Counted from the stretch's first letter, positions 18,587 to 27,684 are shown. The stretch is 64,000 nt of DNA from Chitinophagales bacterium (GCA_015655015.1 JAATFV010000036.1:22253-86252), one strand, 5' to 3'. The notes: generated from the sequence alone by a model not told the origin. A program made the numbers and translations.

Positions 18587-19696
18587 ATGAGCAATGTTTA
18601 TCTGAAAGGCCTTAATTCCTTACGTTTTTTTGCTGCTTTTTTTGTAATTATTTCGCATGGTCAGATTTCCGTATGGAAACTGGGATTTGAAAAATTCAAG
18701 ACCCTGGCTGTTTTTAGCAGGGGGGGAGATGCCGTCGAATTCTTCTATGTACTTTCTGGTTTCCTGATCACTTATCTTCTTCAAAAGGAGATCAATCAGA
18801 CCGGAACAGTCTCTATCCGGAATTTCTATCTGCGCCGTGTTTTCCGCATCTGGCCGCTTTATTTCCTGATCGTCACTATTGGATTTGTATTCCTGGGAAT
18901 ATTATATCCGAAATTGACTGGCCAGCATTTTTTCGAGTTCCCGCTTTGGAAGGGCTTCCTGCTTTTTATTTGTTTTTTACCCAATCTGGCCACTTCTTTA
19001 TACTCAACCGGGATGTTATTCCCCCTGAGGACCATCGGCGTGGAGGAGCAGTATTATCTTTTCTGGGCCCCCCTGGTAAAACTTTTCCGGAACAAACTGG
19101 CTTATTTGATCGCTGTCTTTATCGTACTTTCGTATATATGGTATTACCTGCTGGCCAGTGGGAAATTTCCGTTTTCAGCTACCCTGACAACATTTCTAAT
19201 GACACAGAAATTCTATGCAATGGCTACCGGTGGATTGTTTGGCCTGATCCTGTATAAATATCCGGAACAATACAGGCAATCCCTGTTTGCAAAAAGACCC
19301 TTGCAATGGATCGTTTTTTTAGTAATAGTCTATTATTACCTGATAGGATACCTGGGACCCCTGTACCCCGGAGAGGACATTTTACACTTTATTATGTGTG
19401 GTTTTTATGGATTGCTGATCCTCAGTTTATGCCTTCTCGACCGGCCGGTCGTCAACCTCGAGAAAAAGCCGCTTGTTTATCTGGGAACTATCTCTTATGG
19501 CCTGTACATGTGTCATATGCTGGTCGATTATATATTGCGTTTCACCCTTATAAAAATTCATGGGGAAAGGATCGGCTTTGGTATATTAATGCCCGTTTAT
19601 CATATCCTGTTGCTGGGAGGAGCGATCATACTGGCGTCACTTTCCTATAAGTATTTCGAATCGTATTTTCTCCGGTTAAAAGAACGGTATGCTTAG
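18587..19696 (+). CDS. Acyltransferase family 3 (OafA/YrhL-like) membrane protein
   Basis: 369 aa, about ten transmembrane segments. LNSLRFFAAFFVIISH is the AT3 first helix with its conserved R and H. FYVLSGFLITYLL, FYLRRVFRIWPLYFL and GVEEQYYLFWAPL are the family motifs. AT3 proteins move acyl groups across the inner membrane onto periplasmic glycans. Its 3' end overlaps the E1 gene by 8 bp, so the acyltransferase and the dehydrogenase are translationally coupled. That coupling is the best local hint that the E1/E2 product feeds polysaccharide acylation. Confidence 0.85.
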   Translation: MSNVYLKGLNSLRFFAAFFVIISHGQISVWKLGFEKFKTLAVFSRGGDAVEFFYVLSGFLITYLLQKEINQTGTVSIRNFYLRRVFRIWPLYFLIVTIGFVFLGILYPKLTGQHFFEFPLWKGFLLFICFLPNLATSLYSTGMLFPLRTIGVEEQYYLFWAPLVKLFRNKLAYLIAVFIVLSYIWYYLLASGKFPFSATLTTFLMTQKFYAMATGGLFGLILYKYPEQYRQSLFAKRPLQWIVFLVIVYYYLIGYLGPLYPGEDILHFIMCGFYGLLILSLCLLDRPVVNLEKKPLVYLGTISYGLYMCHMLVDYILRFTLIKIHGERIGFGILMPVYHILLLGGAIILASLSYKYFESYFLRLKERYA

Positions 19697-21635
19697 CAAA
19701 AATACAGTAGTCAATCACCGGATAATAAAGGAAGCCCTTCGCATCCGCAAGGTAGAAGAGAAATTCCTGGAGCTGTTCTCCCTGGGTAAGCTGAACGGAA
19801 CCGTTCATACCTGCGTGGGCCAGGAGTTCTCCGCCGTCGCCTTTGCGGGACAATTGAAGAAAAAGGATTTTGTTTTCTCCAACCACCGCTGTCACGGGCA
19901 TTATCTTGCTTTTACAGGCGACACCAGGGGATTACTGGCGGAATTACTGGGAAAAGCATCCGGCACCTGCGGGGGAATTGGCAGTAGCCAGCACTTATGC
20001 CATAATAACTTTTTCTCCAATGGGATACAGGGGGGGATCGTCCCGGTAGCAGCAGGATATGCACTTGGAAACAAACTGAAGCAGAACGGCGCCATCGGGA
20101 TCGTATTCATCGGGGACGGCACCCTGGGCGAAGGTGCCTTGTATGAGACGATGAATATCATTTCCAAATGGGAAATACCCCTGCTGATCGTCTGTGAGAA
20201 TAATTTCTACGCCCAGTCCACCCCCCAGCATATCAACCTGGCAGGAGATATACGGGCGAGGGCAGCGGCATTCGGGATAAAAACAAGCCAGGGAGATACG
20301 GGTTCTCCCGATGCTCTTATGCACCAGGCCCGGGAAGCGATCGATTACGTGCGCAATGAGACCAAACCTTGCTTTTTTCTCGTCGACACCTACCGGTTGA
20401 ACGCACACTCCAAAGGAGATGACGACCGTGATCCGGCTGATGTAGCCCTTCATAGCGAAAAGGACTTCCTCAATATTTTTAAGAACGAATCCCCGGATTA
20501 TTTCCAGCGATATAAAGAAACGATCGATACGGAAATCAATTCGATGGTGGAAGAGATCTTACAGGAAGAAGACCTGGCCATCGAAAAATATTATCAGCAA
20601 CAGGAAAATGTTTCCGACAGGCGCTGGACACCATTGGAAGCGATCAATAAAAGGCAGGTAGAACTGCTCAATACTTTCTTCCGGGAACAGATAATTACGG
20701 ACGAAAGGACCGTGTTTATCGGGGAAGATATTCATTCACCCTATGGAGGCGCTTTCAAAGTGACCAAAGAATTGTCTTTCCTTCGCCCGGAAAGGGTCTT
20801 TACTTCCCCCATCTCCGAGTCGGCCATTACCGGTATCTCGAATGGGCTGGCGCTGAATGGCTTCCGGCCTTTCACCGAGATCATGTTCGGCGATTTTATG
20901 ACCCTGGCTTTCGACCAGATCGTCAATCATGCGTCGAAATTTCACCACATGTTCAACAAAAAAGTGAACTGTCCCGTGGTGATACGCACACCGATGGGGG
21001 GAAGAAGAGGGTACGGCCCTACCCATTCGCAGACCCTGGATAAATTCCTGGTCGGGATCGACAACGTAAAGACGGTAGCTCTCAATACCTTCCTGGATCC
21101 CGCTATTATTTACCGGTCTGTCCATGCAGAACAGCACCCCGTCATCGTGATAGAGAACAAGACGGATTATGGTAAAAAGATAGCCCAGCACCAGGCAAAG
21201 AATTTCATATACGAATACAACGGAGATGTTTTCCCGGTAGTCCGCATTCGCCCGGCCGTCTCCATACCTTCCCTCACCATCGTGGCTTACGGGGGAATGG
21301 CGGACATCGTTGCCGGACTGTTGGATCAGATATTTACAGAAGCGGATCACAAGCCCGAGCTGATCGTTCCATCCCTGATCTCCCATTTACCGGTGGACCT
21401 GGTTGTTGAATCCGTGAACAGAACGGGCCGTCTGCTGGTGATCGAAGAAGGGACAGGGTTTGCCGGTATCGGCAGCGAACTGATCGCCTCGGTAGTAGAA
21501 AATACGGAGTTTAAGATCAGGACACGGCGGGTCGCAGCCCATCCCGTTCCTATTCCCTCCGTAAAATCCCTGGAGAATATCATATTGCCTGATAGGACAA
21601 GGATCTTACAGGAAATAAAATTCAGCTTTCAATAA
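19689..21635 (+). CDS. 2-oxoacid dehydrogenase E1, fused alpha and beta subunits
   Basis: 648 aa. Residues 1 to about 300 are E1 alpha: SNHRCHGHYLAF, GIGSSQHL, the thiamine-diphosphate motif GDGTLGEG ... CENN, and the phosphorylation-loop-like YRLNAHSKGDDDRDP. Residues of about 320-648 are E1 beta: FIGEDIHSPYGGAFKVT, SPISESAITGISNGLAL, RTPMGGRRGYGPTHSQ. The enzyme would decarboxylate a 2-oxoacid and hand the acyl group to the E2 lipoyl arm. Substrate (pyruvate, branched-chain or other) is not readable. It sits inside a polysaccharide cluster rather than a metabolic operon, and no E3 is in the window. It shares one base with the E2 start. Confidence 0.85.
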   Translation: MLSKNTVVNHRIIKEALRIRKVEEKFLELFSLGKLNGTVHTCVGQEFSAVAFAGQLKKKDFVFSNHRCHGHYLAFTGDTRGLLAELLGKASGTCGGIGSSQHLCHNNFFSNGIQGGIVPVAAGYALGNKLKQNGAIGIVFIGDGTLGEGALYETMNIISKWEIPLLIVCENNFYAQSTPQHINLAGDIRARAAAFGIKTSQGDTGSPDALMHQAREAIDYVRNETKPCFFLVDTYRLNAHSKGDDDRDPADVALHSEKDFLNIFKNESPDYFQRYKETIDTEINSMVEEILQEEDLAIEKYYQQQENVSDRRWTPLEAINKRQVELLNTFFREQIITDERTVFIGEDIHSPYGGAFKVTKELSFLRPERVFTSPISESAITGISNGLALNGFRPFTEIMFGDFMTLAFDQIVNHASKFHHMFNKKVNCPVVIRTPMGGRRGYGPTHSQTLDKFLVGIDNVKTVALNTFLDPAIIYRSVHAEQHPVIVIENKTDYGKKIAQHQAKNFIYEYNGDVFPVVRIRPAVSIPSLTIVAYGGMADIVAGLLDQIFTEADHKPELIVPSLISHLPVDLVVESVNRTGRLLVIEEGTGFAGIGSELIASVVENTEFKIRTRRVAAHPVPIPSVKSLENIILPDRTRILQEIKFSFQ

Positions 21636-23212
21636 TGGCATTATTACAGGAAATACAAGTTCCCCTCCTTGCGGTGAATGATACCACTCTTACCGTAGTG
21701 GAAATAAATTTTTCCACCGGGAGCAAGGTGAAAAAAGGCGACCTTATCATGGTATTCGAGACCTCCAAGACCACCTATGATGTCGAAGCGGGGGAAGATG
21801 GATATATCCAATATTTATGTGAGACGGATCATGATTATGAAGTGAATGAGGTCGTGGCGAAGATCTACAGCGATGCGGCCGAAGCGGAAACCGCCCTGGC
21901 AGGTAAGCCCCTTGCGCCGGCAGGGCAGATTCTTGCATCAGGGGGACAACCGCTCACATCGGCAGGACAGGTTCTCCCTGTGGGCAGACAGATTCTTCCG
22001 TTGTCAGGGCACCCTTCAGCCGGAATGCCAATGGGCAATCAGCATTCTTTTGCGGCTTACGCATCCGTGCAGCCGCTTCCGGATCAACTACCCGCAGGTC
22101 CCGACTCTGTCTCCGATCAGCCTTTGCCTTTCTGGCAAGGAGAGACGCTGTTTTCCCTGGAAGCTTCGAACCTGATAGCGTCTTCCGGGATCGACCGGGC
22201 TGTTTTTGCAGGCAGGGACTTTGTCAGCAAAGGGGATGTTCTGGCCGTCCTGCAATCCTTATCGGGAATGGCTTCCACAGCAGGAGTATCTTCCGGAACG
22301 GCAGCATCTTCCGCGACAGGTTTCCCTTCCCCAACAGGCGTTCCCTCCGCGACAGGCATGACTTCTGCCGGACCGGCCTCCAAATCGCCGAAAACGACTC
22401 CTGCCAGGGCCATTCTGCCGGCAGATCCCGCTAAGGTGATCCTGGAAAAATTGTCTTCCGGTAAGAAGAGGGAAATAGAATATCTCGGCGAAGTACAATC
22501 GACAGGCCTTACCAGCACCATCCATGTATATATAGATACGGGAAACATATTCACGCATATCAACCGGTCCCTGAAATACCTGAAGGACTCCTTGCTGCCT
22601 GTCATTATATACGAAGTTTCCAGGTTGCTGACAGATTATCCCCTTTTGAACGCCTATTTCACCGGCGAGGCGATCGCCAGGTATAAAGACGTCAATACCG
22701 GTTTCGCCATCGATATAGACAAAGGACTGAAGGTATTGAAGATCCCCATGGCGGGGCAAAAAAGCATTCCCGAAATTGAACAGGCGATCATGCAGCTGTC
22801 AGGCAGTTACCTGGACGACGATTTGCAAATAGAGGACCTGACGGATATTACCTTCACGATAACGGATCTCTCATCGGAAGGAGTTGCTTTCTTCCGCCCC
22901 CTGATCAATAAAATGAACAGCTCTATACTGGGAGTCTCGGCTATCGATGAGAAGCTCCGGCGTTGTACCCTTAGTCTTACCTTTGACCACCGGGTGACCG
23001 AAGGTAAGCTGGCTGCCCGCTTCCTGAAAGAATTGAAGGAAAGGCTGGAATCCTACCGGGCGAATGATCTTACCTTCCTTTCGCAGAGCATTACCTGCTT
23101 TAAATGTTACAAAACATTGAAAGAGGATCTCGCTGGTACCGGTTTTGTCCATTGTATCACCCCGGAAGGAAAAGAGGGATATATTTGCCAGAGCTGTCTA
23201 AAAGGTTTCTGA
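21635..23212 (+). CDS. 2-oxoacid dehydrogenase E2-like acyltransferase with cysteine-rich tail
   Basis: 525 aa. The N-terminal lipoyl domain has FETSKTT with lipoyl-lysine K45. A heptad-repeat linker follows (residues 92-126), then a peripheral-subunit-binding-like segment (SLEASNLIASSGID ... SKGDVLAVL), a second Ser/Thr/Gly/Pro repeat linker and the catalytic domain. The catalytic motif is FDHRVTEG (His452), with Glu456 where DHRxxDG has Asp. The last 38 residues add CxxC (488, 491) and CxxC (518, 521), a zinc-ribbon-like tail not normal for E2. It would move the acyl group from lipoate to a thiol acceptor, perhaps the adjacent ACP-like domain. Confidence 0.85.
   Translation: MALLQEIQVPLLAVNDTTLTVVEINFSTGSKVKKGDLIMVFETSKTTYDVEAGEDGYIQYLCETDHDYEVNEVVAKIYSDAAEAETALAGKPLAPAGQILASGGQPLTSAGQVLPVGRQILPLSGHPSAGMPMGNQHSFAAYASVQPLPDQLPAGPDSVSDQPLPFWQGETLFSLEASNLIASSGIDRAVFAGRDFVSKGDVLAVLQSLSGMASTAGVSSGTAASSATGFPSPTGVPSATGMTSAGPASKSPKTTPARAILPADPAKVILEKLSSGKKREIEYLGEVQSTGLTSTIHVYIDTGNIFTHINRSLKYLKDSLLPVIIYEVSRLLTDYPLLNAYFTGEAIARYKDVNTGFAIDIDKGLKVLKIPMAGQKSIPEIEQAIMQLSGSYLDDDLQIEDLTDITFTITDLSSEGVAFFRPLINKMNSSILGVSAIDEKLRRCTLSLTFDHRVTEGKLAARFLKELKERLESYRANDLTFLSQSITCFKCYKTLKEDLAGTGFVHCITPEGKEGYICQSCLKGF
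21908..22012 (+). repeat. 21-bp-period in-frame repeat in E2 linker
   Basis: Five consecutive heptads (PLAPAGQ, ILASGGQ, PLTSAGQ, VLPVGRQ, ILPLSGH) encoded with a 21-bp period between the lipoyl and subunit-binding domains. Such Ala/Pro-rich linkers are usual between E2 domains, but a clear heptad repeat is less so. Flexible swinging-arm linker by position. Confidence 0.8.
22310..22363 (+). repeat. 18-bp-period in-frame repeat in E2 second linker
   Basis: Three hexapeptide units SATGFP, SPTGVP and SATGMT in perfect 18-bp phase, before the catalytic domain. Together with the first linker this shows recent tandem duplication in frame. Confidence 0.8.
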
Positions 23213-23216
23213 TAAA

Positions 23217-24119
23217 ATGGAAGAAAAGATCAAAGAAATAGTTTCAGTCTTCACAAAGGTCCCCGTAGATCAGATCGGCCCGGCTACTCCTGTCGGCCGT
23301 TCAGCCATGCAAAGCTCCATCCTCCTCCACCGGATGTATGCAAGACTGGCGGAAGAAGGCCTTGCCGTAGATAATTACGGGAATATTAAAGTTTTCGCTG
23401 ACCTGCTGAAGTACAGATCGGGTCAAACGTCGGATTTGGCAGTTTTTGAAAGATCGGGCCGTACGGTTCCTGATGGATCAGGTTCAGCTATCCTGGATGG
23501 ATCAGGTCATACTATTTCGGATGGATCAGGCGCTGCGATTCCTGCCAACGGACAGTCTGGTCTCTCCGGGGGCTACCTGTCGGCTGACCTGCCCGCGCGC
23601 ACGCATATCCGCTCCTTCGTGGCAGGAGCGAATACCAGTGTACCTTCATCAGGGATCGGGATCGATATAGAGGAGGTATCCGGCCTGCCCCTGACCAATG
23701 ACTTCCGGAAGGATGAATTCTACAAAATGAATTTTACCGCGACGGAAATTGCGTATTGTATCCTGCAGCCGGATCCCTATTCCTCCTTTGCCGGACTGTT
23801 TGCTGCTAAAGAAGCCATTATCAAGGCAGATGGCCGGGATCGGTTTAAGGTCTTCAACTCGATAGAGATCGGTCATTCTCCCGAAGGGAAACCGGTATAT
23901 CCAGGCTTTGAGCTGTCTATTTCCCATGCCGGGAAAATGGCTGTCGCCGTAGCTGTTCCTTCAGGAGGAAGCGCTGCTTTATCGCAGGCTCCCCCGACTT
24001 CCGGCGGACAGAACCCTGCCGTTGCCGGCAAAGGTTCCCCCGCCGCCTGGCTGGCTGTGCTGGCCCTGGCGCTTTCAGTCATTGCACTTCTCCTTGTCCT
24101 CACCCATTGGCATGAATAG
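23217..24119 (+). CDS. ACP-like domain fused to AcpS-like phosphopantetheinyl transferase, C-terminal membrane anchor
   Basis: 300 aa. Residues 1-67 align without gaps to E. coli ACP: EEKIKEIVSVFTK at the start, Ser34 falling at the phosphopantetheine serine, and IKVFADLLKY in helix IV. The usual DSL is SSI here. Three octapeptide repeats (86-109) form a linker. Residues 146-250 are a holo-ACP-synthase-type PPTase: GIGIDIEEV (Asp150), FTATEIAYC, FAAKEAIIKA (Glu199, Lys203). An Ala/Gly/Pro stretch leads to one C-terminal hydrophobic segment (276-295). Starting 4 bp after the E2 gene, it could be a self-priming acyl carrier tethered to the membrane. I know no characterised protein with this order; the domain calls are firm, the role is inferred. 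Confidence 0.75.
   Translation: MEEKIKEIVSVFTKVPVDQIGPATPVGRSAMQSSILLHRMYARLAEEGLAVDNYGNIKVFADLLKYRSGQTSDLAVFERSGRTVPDGSGSAILDGSGHTISDGSGAAIPANGQSGLSGGYLSADLPARTHIRSFVAGANTSVPSSGIGIDIEEVSGLPLTNDFRKDEFYKMNFTATEIAYCILQPDPYSSFAGLFAAKEAIIKADGRDRFKVFNSIEIGHSPEGKPVYPGFELSISHAGKMAVAVAVPSGGSAALSQAPPTSGGQNPAVAGKGSPAAWLAVLALALSVIALLLVLTHWHE
23472..23543 (+). repeat. Three 24-bp in-frame tandem repeats (octapeptide DGSG....)
   Basis: Units start at 23472, 23496 and 23520, each beginning GATGGATCAGG, and encode DGSGSAIL, DGSGHTIS and DGSGAAIP between the ACP-like and AcpS-like domains. The shared 11-bp core is identical in all three, pointing to recent duplication of a flexible linker. Confidence 0.9.
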
Positions 24120-24125
24120 AGCAAT

Positions 24126-24872
24126 ATGAAGATCTCCATCGTCACAGCCACTTACAACAGCGCCGCAACAGTAAAAGATACCCTTCGCTCCATTCAGCGG
24201 CAGGACCACCCGGATATCGAGCATATCATAATAGACGGCCAGTCGAAGGACAATACCCTGGAGCTGGTATCCGGATTCCCCCATATTGCGAAAGTCATAT
24301 CGGAGAAGGATAAAGGCATTTATGACGCTATGAACAAAGGAATTGTCACGGCCACCGGCGAGGTGATCGGTATCCTCAATTCCGACGATATTTATACGGA
24401 TCCCACCGTGCTGTCCACCGTAGCAGAGGTGTTCAGTGACCCAAAAGTAATGACCTGTTACGCCGACTTGCAGTATGTTCATCCTACAGATTTGAACAGG
24501 ACGATCCGTACCTGGAAGTCCGGGCCCTTTAAAAGAAAGAATTTTTATAATGGCTGGATGCCGCCCCATCCCACTTTTTTTGTGCGATCGAAAGTCTACG
24601 ATGATGTGGGATTATTCAATTTAGATCTCCTTTCGGCCGCAGATTATGAAATAATGCTGCGTATTCTCCTCAAACATGGTTTAACTTCGCAATATATTCC
24701 CAGGGTCATTGTAAAAATGCGGGCAGGTGGAATGAGCAATGCGTCCTTTGGCAATAGGATCAGGGCTAATAAAGAAGATCGGCTGGCATGGAAATTGAAT
24801 GGGTTACAACCTCATTTCTTTACATTGTATATGAAACCGATCCGAAAAATTACTCAATTTATAATCAAGTAA
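24126..24872 (+). CDS. Glycosyltransferase family 2 (WcaE/PGL-like)
   Basis: 248 aa GT-A enzyme. [20 protein letters not shown] is the GT2 start, [11 protein letters not shown] the first motif, and [14 protein letters not shown] the DxD-like metal site. [21 protein letters not shown] is typical of the WcaE-like GT2 branch seen with fucose-containing polysaccharides. It starts 6 bp after the ACP-AcpS gene. The gmd frame runs into its 3' end but gmd itself starts after it. Confidence 0.85.
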   Translation: MKISIVTATYNSAATVKDTLRSIQRQDHPDIEHIIIDGQSKDNTLELVSGFPHIAKVISEKDKGIYDAMNKGIVTATGEVIGILNSDDIYTDPTVLSTVAEVFSDPKVMTCYADLQYVHPTDLNRTIRTWKSGPFKRKNFYNGWMPPHPTFFVRSKVYDDVGLFNLDLLSAADYEIMLRILLKHGLTSQYIPRVIVKMRAGGMSNASFGNRIRANKEDRLAWKLNGLQPHFFTLYMKPIRKITQFIIK

Positions 24873-24880
24873 TCATTATT

Positions 24881-25996
24881 ATGGCAAAAGTTGCATTGAT
24901 CACCGGCGTTACAGGGCAGGATGGCGCCTATTTAAGTGAGTTATTATTGAAAAAAGGATATATCGTACATGGTATTAAGAGAAGGAGTTCTCTGTTCAAT
25001 ACGGACAGGATCGACCATCTCTACCAGGATCCCCACGAATCCCATGTGCATTTTCATCTCCATTATGGCGATCTTACGGATTCTACCAACCTGATCCGTA
25101 TCATACAGGAGACTCAGCCGGATGAAATTTATAACCTGGCGGCTATGAGCCATGTACATGTGAGCTTTGAAATGCCGGAATATACCGCAAATGCAGATGG
25201 CATCGGCACCTTGCGTATACTGGAAGCGGTTCGCTTACTGGGCATGACAAAAAAGACAAAGATTTACCAGGCCTCCACTTCCGAGCTGTACGGACTGGTT
25301 CAGGCTGTTCCCCAGAGTGAAACGACTCCTTTCTACCCGCGTTCTCCTTATGCAGTGGCTAAATTATACGGCTACTGGATCACGGTGAACTATCGGGAAG
25401 CGTATGGGATGTATGCGACCAATGGCATTTTGTTCAACCATGAATCTCCCCTGCGGGGCGAGACTTTCGTTACCCGTAAGATCACCCGGGGCGTAGCGAA
25501 GATCGCTCTTGACTTCCAGGACAAGATCTTTTTGGGCAATCTCGATGCAAGACGCGACTGGGGGCATGCCAAAGACTATGTAGAGGCTATGTGGCGGATC
25601 CTGCAACAGCCTGTGGCTGAGGACTATGTGATAGCTACCGGCATTACTACCCCTGTCCGTGAATTTGTCCGGATGGCTTTTGCCGAAGTAGGAGTCGAAC
25701 TGGAATTCAAGGGTAAGGATGAAAAGGAAGTGGGTGTGGTCGTGTCCAGCACCAACCCGGATTTCCAGGTCCCGGTAGGGAAGGAAGTAGTGGCTGTAGA
25801 TGCCCGGTATTTCCGCCCGACGGAAGTAGACCTCCTGATCGGAGATCCTACCAAGGCGCAAACAAAATTAGGCTGGAAGCCCGTCTATGATCTGCCCATG
25901 CTGGTAAAGGAAATGGTCTCGGCCGATGTACAGCTGTTCCGGAAAGAAAAAGTCCTGAAAGACTCCGGGTTCTCTATAAAAAATCAGTACGAATAA
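24881..25996 (+). CDS. gmd: GDP-mannose 4,6-dehydratase
   Basis: 371 aa from the ATG at 24881; the open frame extends to 24788, but that part lies inside the GT2 gene and is not Gmd-like. Extended [19 protein letters not shown] binds NADP, and TSELYG and [15 protein letters not shown] supply the catalytic Thr/Ser-Glu and Yxxx[19 protein letters not shown] is the Gmd signature. It makes GDP-4-keto-6-deoxymannose, the substrate of Fcl, encoded next. Confidence 0.96.
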   Translation: MAKVALITGVTGQDGAYLSELLLKKGYIVHGIKRRSSLFNTDRIDHLYQDPHESHVHFHLHYGDLTDSTNLIRIIQETQPDEIYNLAAMSHVHVSFEMPEYTANADGIGTLRILEAVRLLGMTKKTKIYQASTSELYGLVQAVPQSETTPFYPRSPYAVAKLYGYWITVNYREAYGMYATNGILFNHESPLRGETFVTRKITRGVAKIALDFQDKIFLGNLDARRDWGHAKDYVEAMWRILQQPVAEDYVIATGITTPVREFVRMAFAEVGVELEFKGKDEKEVGVVVSSTNPDFQVPVGKEVVAVDARYFRPTEVDLLIGDPTKAQTKLGWKPVYDLPMLVKEMVSADVQLFRKEKVLKDSGFSIKNQYE

Positions 25997-25999
25997 ACT

Positions 26000-26929
26000 A
26001 TGCAACCACACGATAAAATATATGTCGCAGGCCATCGGGGAATGGTAGGCTCCGCGATCACCAGGAAGCTGCAAAAGGAAGGGTTTACGAATCTGCTGCA
26101 AAGGACGTCTGCCGAGCTGGACCTTAAGGACCAGGCTGCTGTGCGGGGTTTCTTTGAAAAAGAGAGACCAGACTATGTTTTTCTGGCAGCGGCAAAAGTG
26201 GGAGGGATTCTCGCCAATAATATCTACCGGGGCGAGTTTCTCTATGACAACCTCATGATCCAGAACAATACCATTGACGCGGCTTATCGCTCCGGAGTGA
26301 AAAAGCTGATGTTCCTGGGATCCTCCTGCATCTACCCCAAGCTGGCCCCGCAGCCCCTGAAAGAAGAGTATTTGCTGACAGGCGAGCTGGAGCCTACCAA
26401 TGAGCCCTATGCCATCGCCAAGATTGCCGGCATTAAAATGGCGGACGCCTATCGCTCGCAATACGGATGCAATTTCATTTCCGTCATGCCTACGAACCTT
26501 TATGGCCCCAATGATAATTATGACCTGAACAATTCCCATGTATTGCCCGCCCTTATCCGGAAATTCCATGAGGCAAAGCAAAAAGGCGAGCCGGAAGTAA
26601 TCCTATGGGGCTCCGGTAAACCCAGGCGGGAATTCCTCCATGCCGATGACCTGGCGGATGCGTGCTTCTTTCTCATGCAGCAATTCAATGAGGCCGGTTT
26701 TGTCAATATTGGCACGGGGGAAGACCTGGAGATCAAAGAATTGGCTGAAATGGTAAAGAATATCGTCGGTTATACCGGTGAAATAAAGAATGACCTCACT
26801 AAACCTGACGGCACCCCCAGAAAATTGATGGATGTGAGCAAGCTGCATCGGCTGGGCTGGACAGCCAGCATCAGCCTGGAGGATGGCATTCGCAGGGTCT
26901 ACGAGGAATTTAAAAAGACCCATCCTTAA
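26000..26929 (+). CDS. fcl: GDP-L-fucose synthase
   Basis: 309 aa. [16 protein letters not shown] is the Rossmann start, [10 protein letters not shown] carries the catalytic Ser and Cys, and [14 protein letters not shown] the YxxxK pair. It epimerises and reduces the Gmd product to GDP-L-fucose, the donor for the GT11 enzyme earlier in the cluster. It follows gmd after 3 bp. Confidence 0.96.
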   Translation: MQPHDKIYVAGHRGMVGSAITRKLQKEGFTNLLQRTSAELDLKDQAAVRGFFEKERPDYVFLAAAKVGGILANNIYRGEFLYDNLMIQNNTIDAAYRSGVKKLMFLGSSCIYPKLAPQPLKEEYLLTGELEPTNEPYAIAKIAGIKMADAYRSQYGCNFISVMPTNLYGPNDNYDLNNSHVLPALIRKFHEAKQKGEPEVILWGSGKPRREFLHADDLADACFFLMQQFNEAGFVNIGTGEDLEIKELAEMVKNIVGYTGEIKNDLTKPDGTPRKLMDVSKLHRLGWTASISLEDGIRRVYEEFKKTHP

Positions 26930-26940
26930 CCCAACCGCCT

Positions 26941-27684
26941 GTGTTCTCCTTTTTTAGAAAAAAAACTCCTCAACTTGCCGCCGACTTTAGCCGGTTGGAA
27001 TGTGATATGCACTCTCACTTCATTCCCGGCATTGACGACGGGTCTCCGGATATGGCGACTTCCCTGGAATTGATCAGGGGATTGATAGATCTGGGCTACA
27101 AAAGGATCATTACGACCCCCCATGTCCTGTCGGATCTTTATCCCAATACGCCTGACACTATCGGCGCGGGTTACCAGGATGTGCTGGCCGAATTAAAGCG
27201 GCAAAATATCTCCGTGGAATTCAGGGCGGCGGCGGAGTACCTGATGGACGATGAGTTTGTCCGGATGCTGGAGGAAGACAAGCCGCTGCTGACCTTGAAA
27301 GACAAGATGGTATTGGTAGAGCTGTCTTTTGCCGTCCCTGCCATCAACCTCAAAGAAATATTATTCCAGATGCAGCTGAAGGGCTACCAGCCTGTTCTGG
27401 CCCATCCGGAGAGATACCTGTACTTCGGGGGTAATAAAGGCTGGTATGATCAGTTGAAAGACATTGGCTGTCTCTTCCAGGTCAATCTTCTTTCCCTGAG
27501 AGGGTATTATGGCAAGGCCTCTCTTGAGCTGGCCCATCACCTGATCAAAAAGAAATATGTTGATCTGTTAGGCACTGATATGCACCATGTCAGGCACCTG
27601 GAAAGTCTCCGGTCTTCCCCGCTGCTGATGGATACGGTTAATAAGCTGCTGGATTCCGGGCTGATCCGGAATGCCACGTTATAA
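26941..27684 (+). CDS. CpsB/YwqE-type tyrosine-protein phosphatase (PHP domain)
   Basis: 247 aa from a GTG start. CDMHSHFIPGIDDGSPDM is the metal-binding PHP signature; ITTPHV, VLAHPERY and LLGTDMHHVRHL give the remaining ligands. In Gram-positive and Bacteroidota capsule clusters this family dephosphorylates the tyrosine kinase that controls chain length, but no Wzc-like kinase is in the window. It ends the polysaccharide cluster, as no further glycan gene follows. Confidence 0.85.
   Translation: MFSFFRKKTPQLAADFSRLECDMHSHFIPGIDDGSPDMATSLELIRGLIDLGYKRIITTPHVLSDLYPNTPDTIGAGYQDVLAELKRQNISVEFRAAAEYLMDDEFVRMLEEDKPLLTLKDKMVLVELSFAVPAINLKEILFQMQLKGYQPVLAHPERYLYFGGNKGWYDQLKDIGCLFQVNLLSLRGYYGKASLELAHHLIKKKYVDLLGTDMHHVRHLESLRSSPLLMDTVNKLLDSGLIRNATL

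Noticed and set aside
23472-23543. CRISPR-like repeats
   Set aside because: They are contiguous, in frame, and code for a linker; there are no spacers. No CRISPR array was seen anywhere.
24788-24880. Upstream start for gmd
   Set aside because: The extension overlaps the GT2 gene and the canonical Gmd start [15 protein letters not shown] is at 24881.
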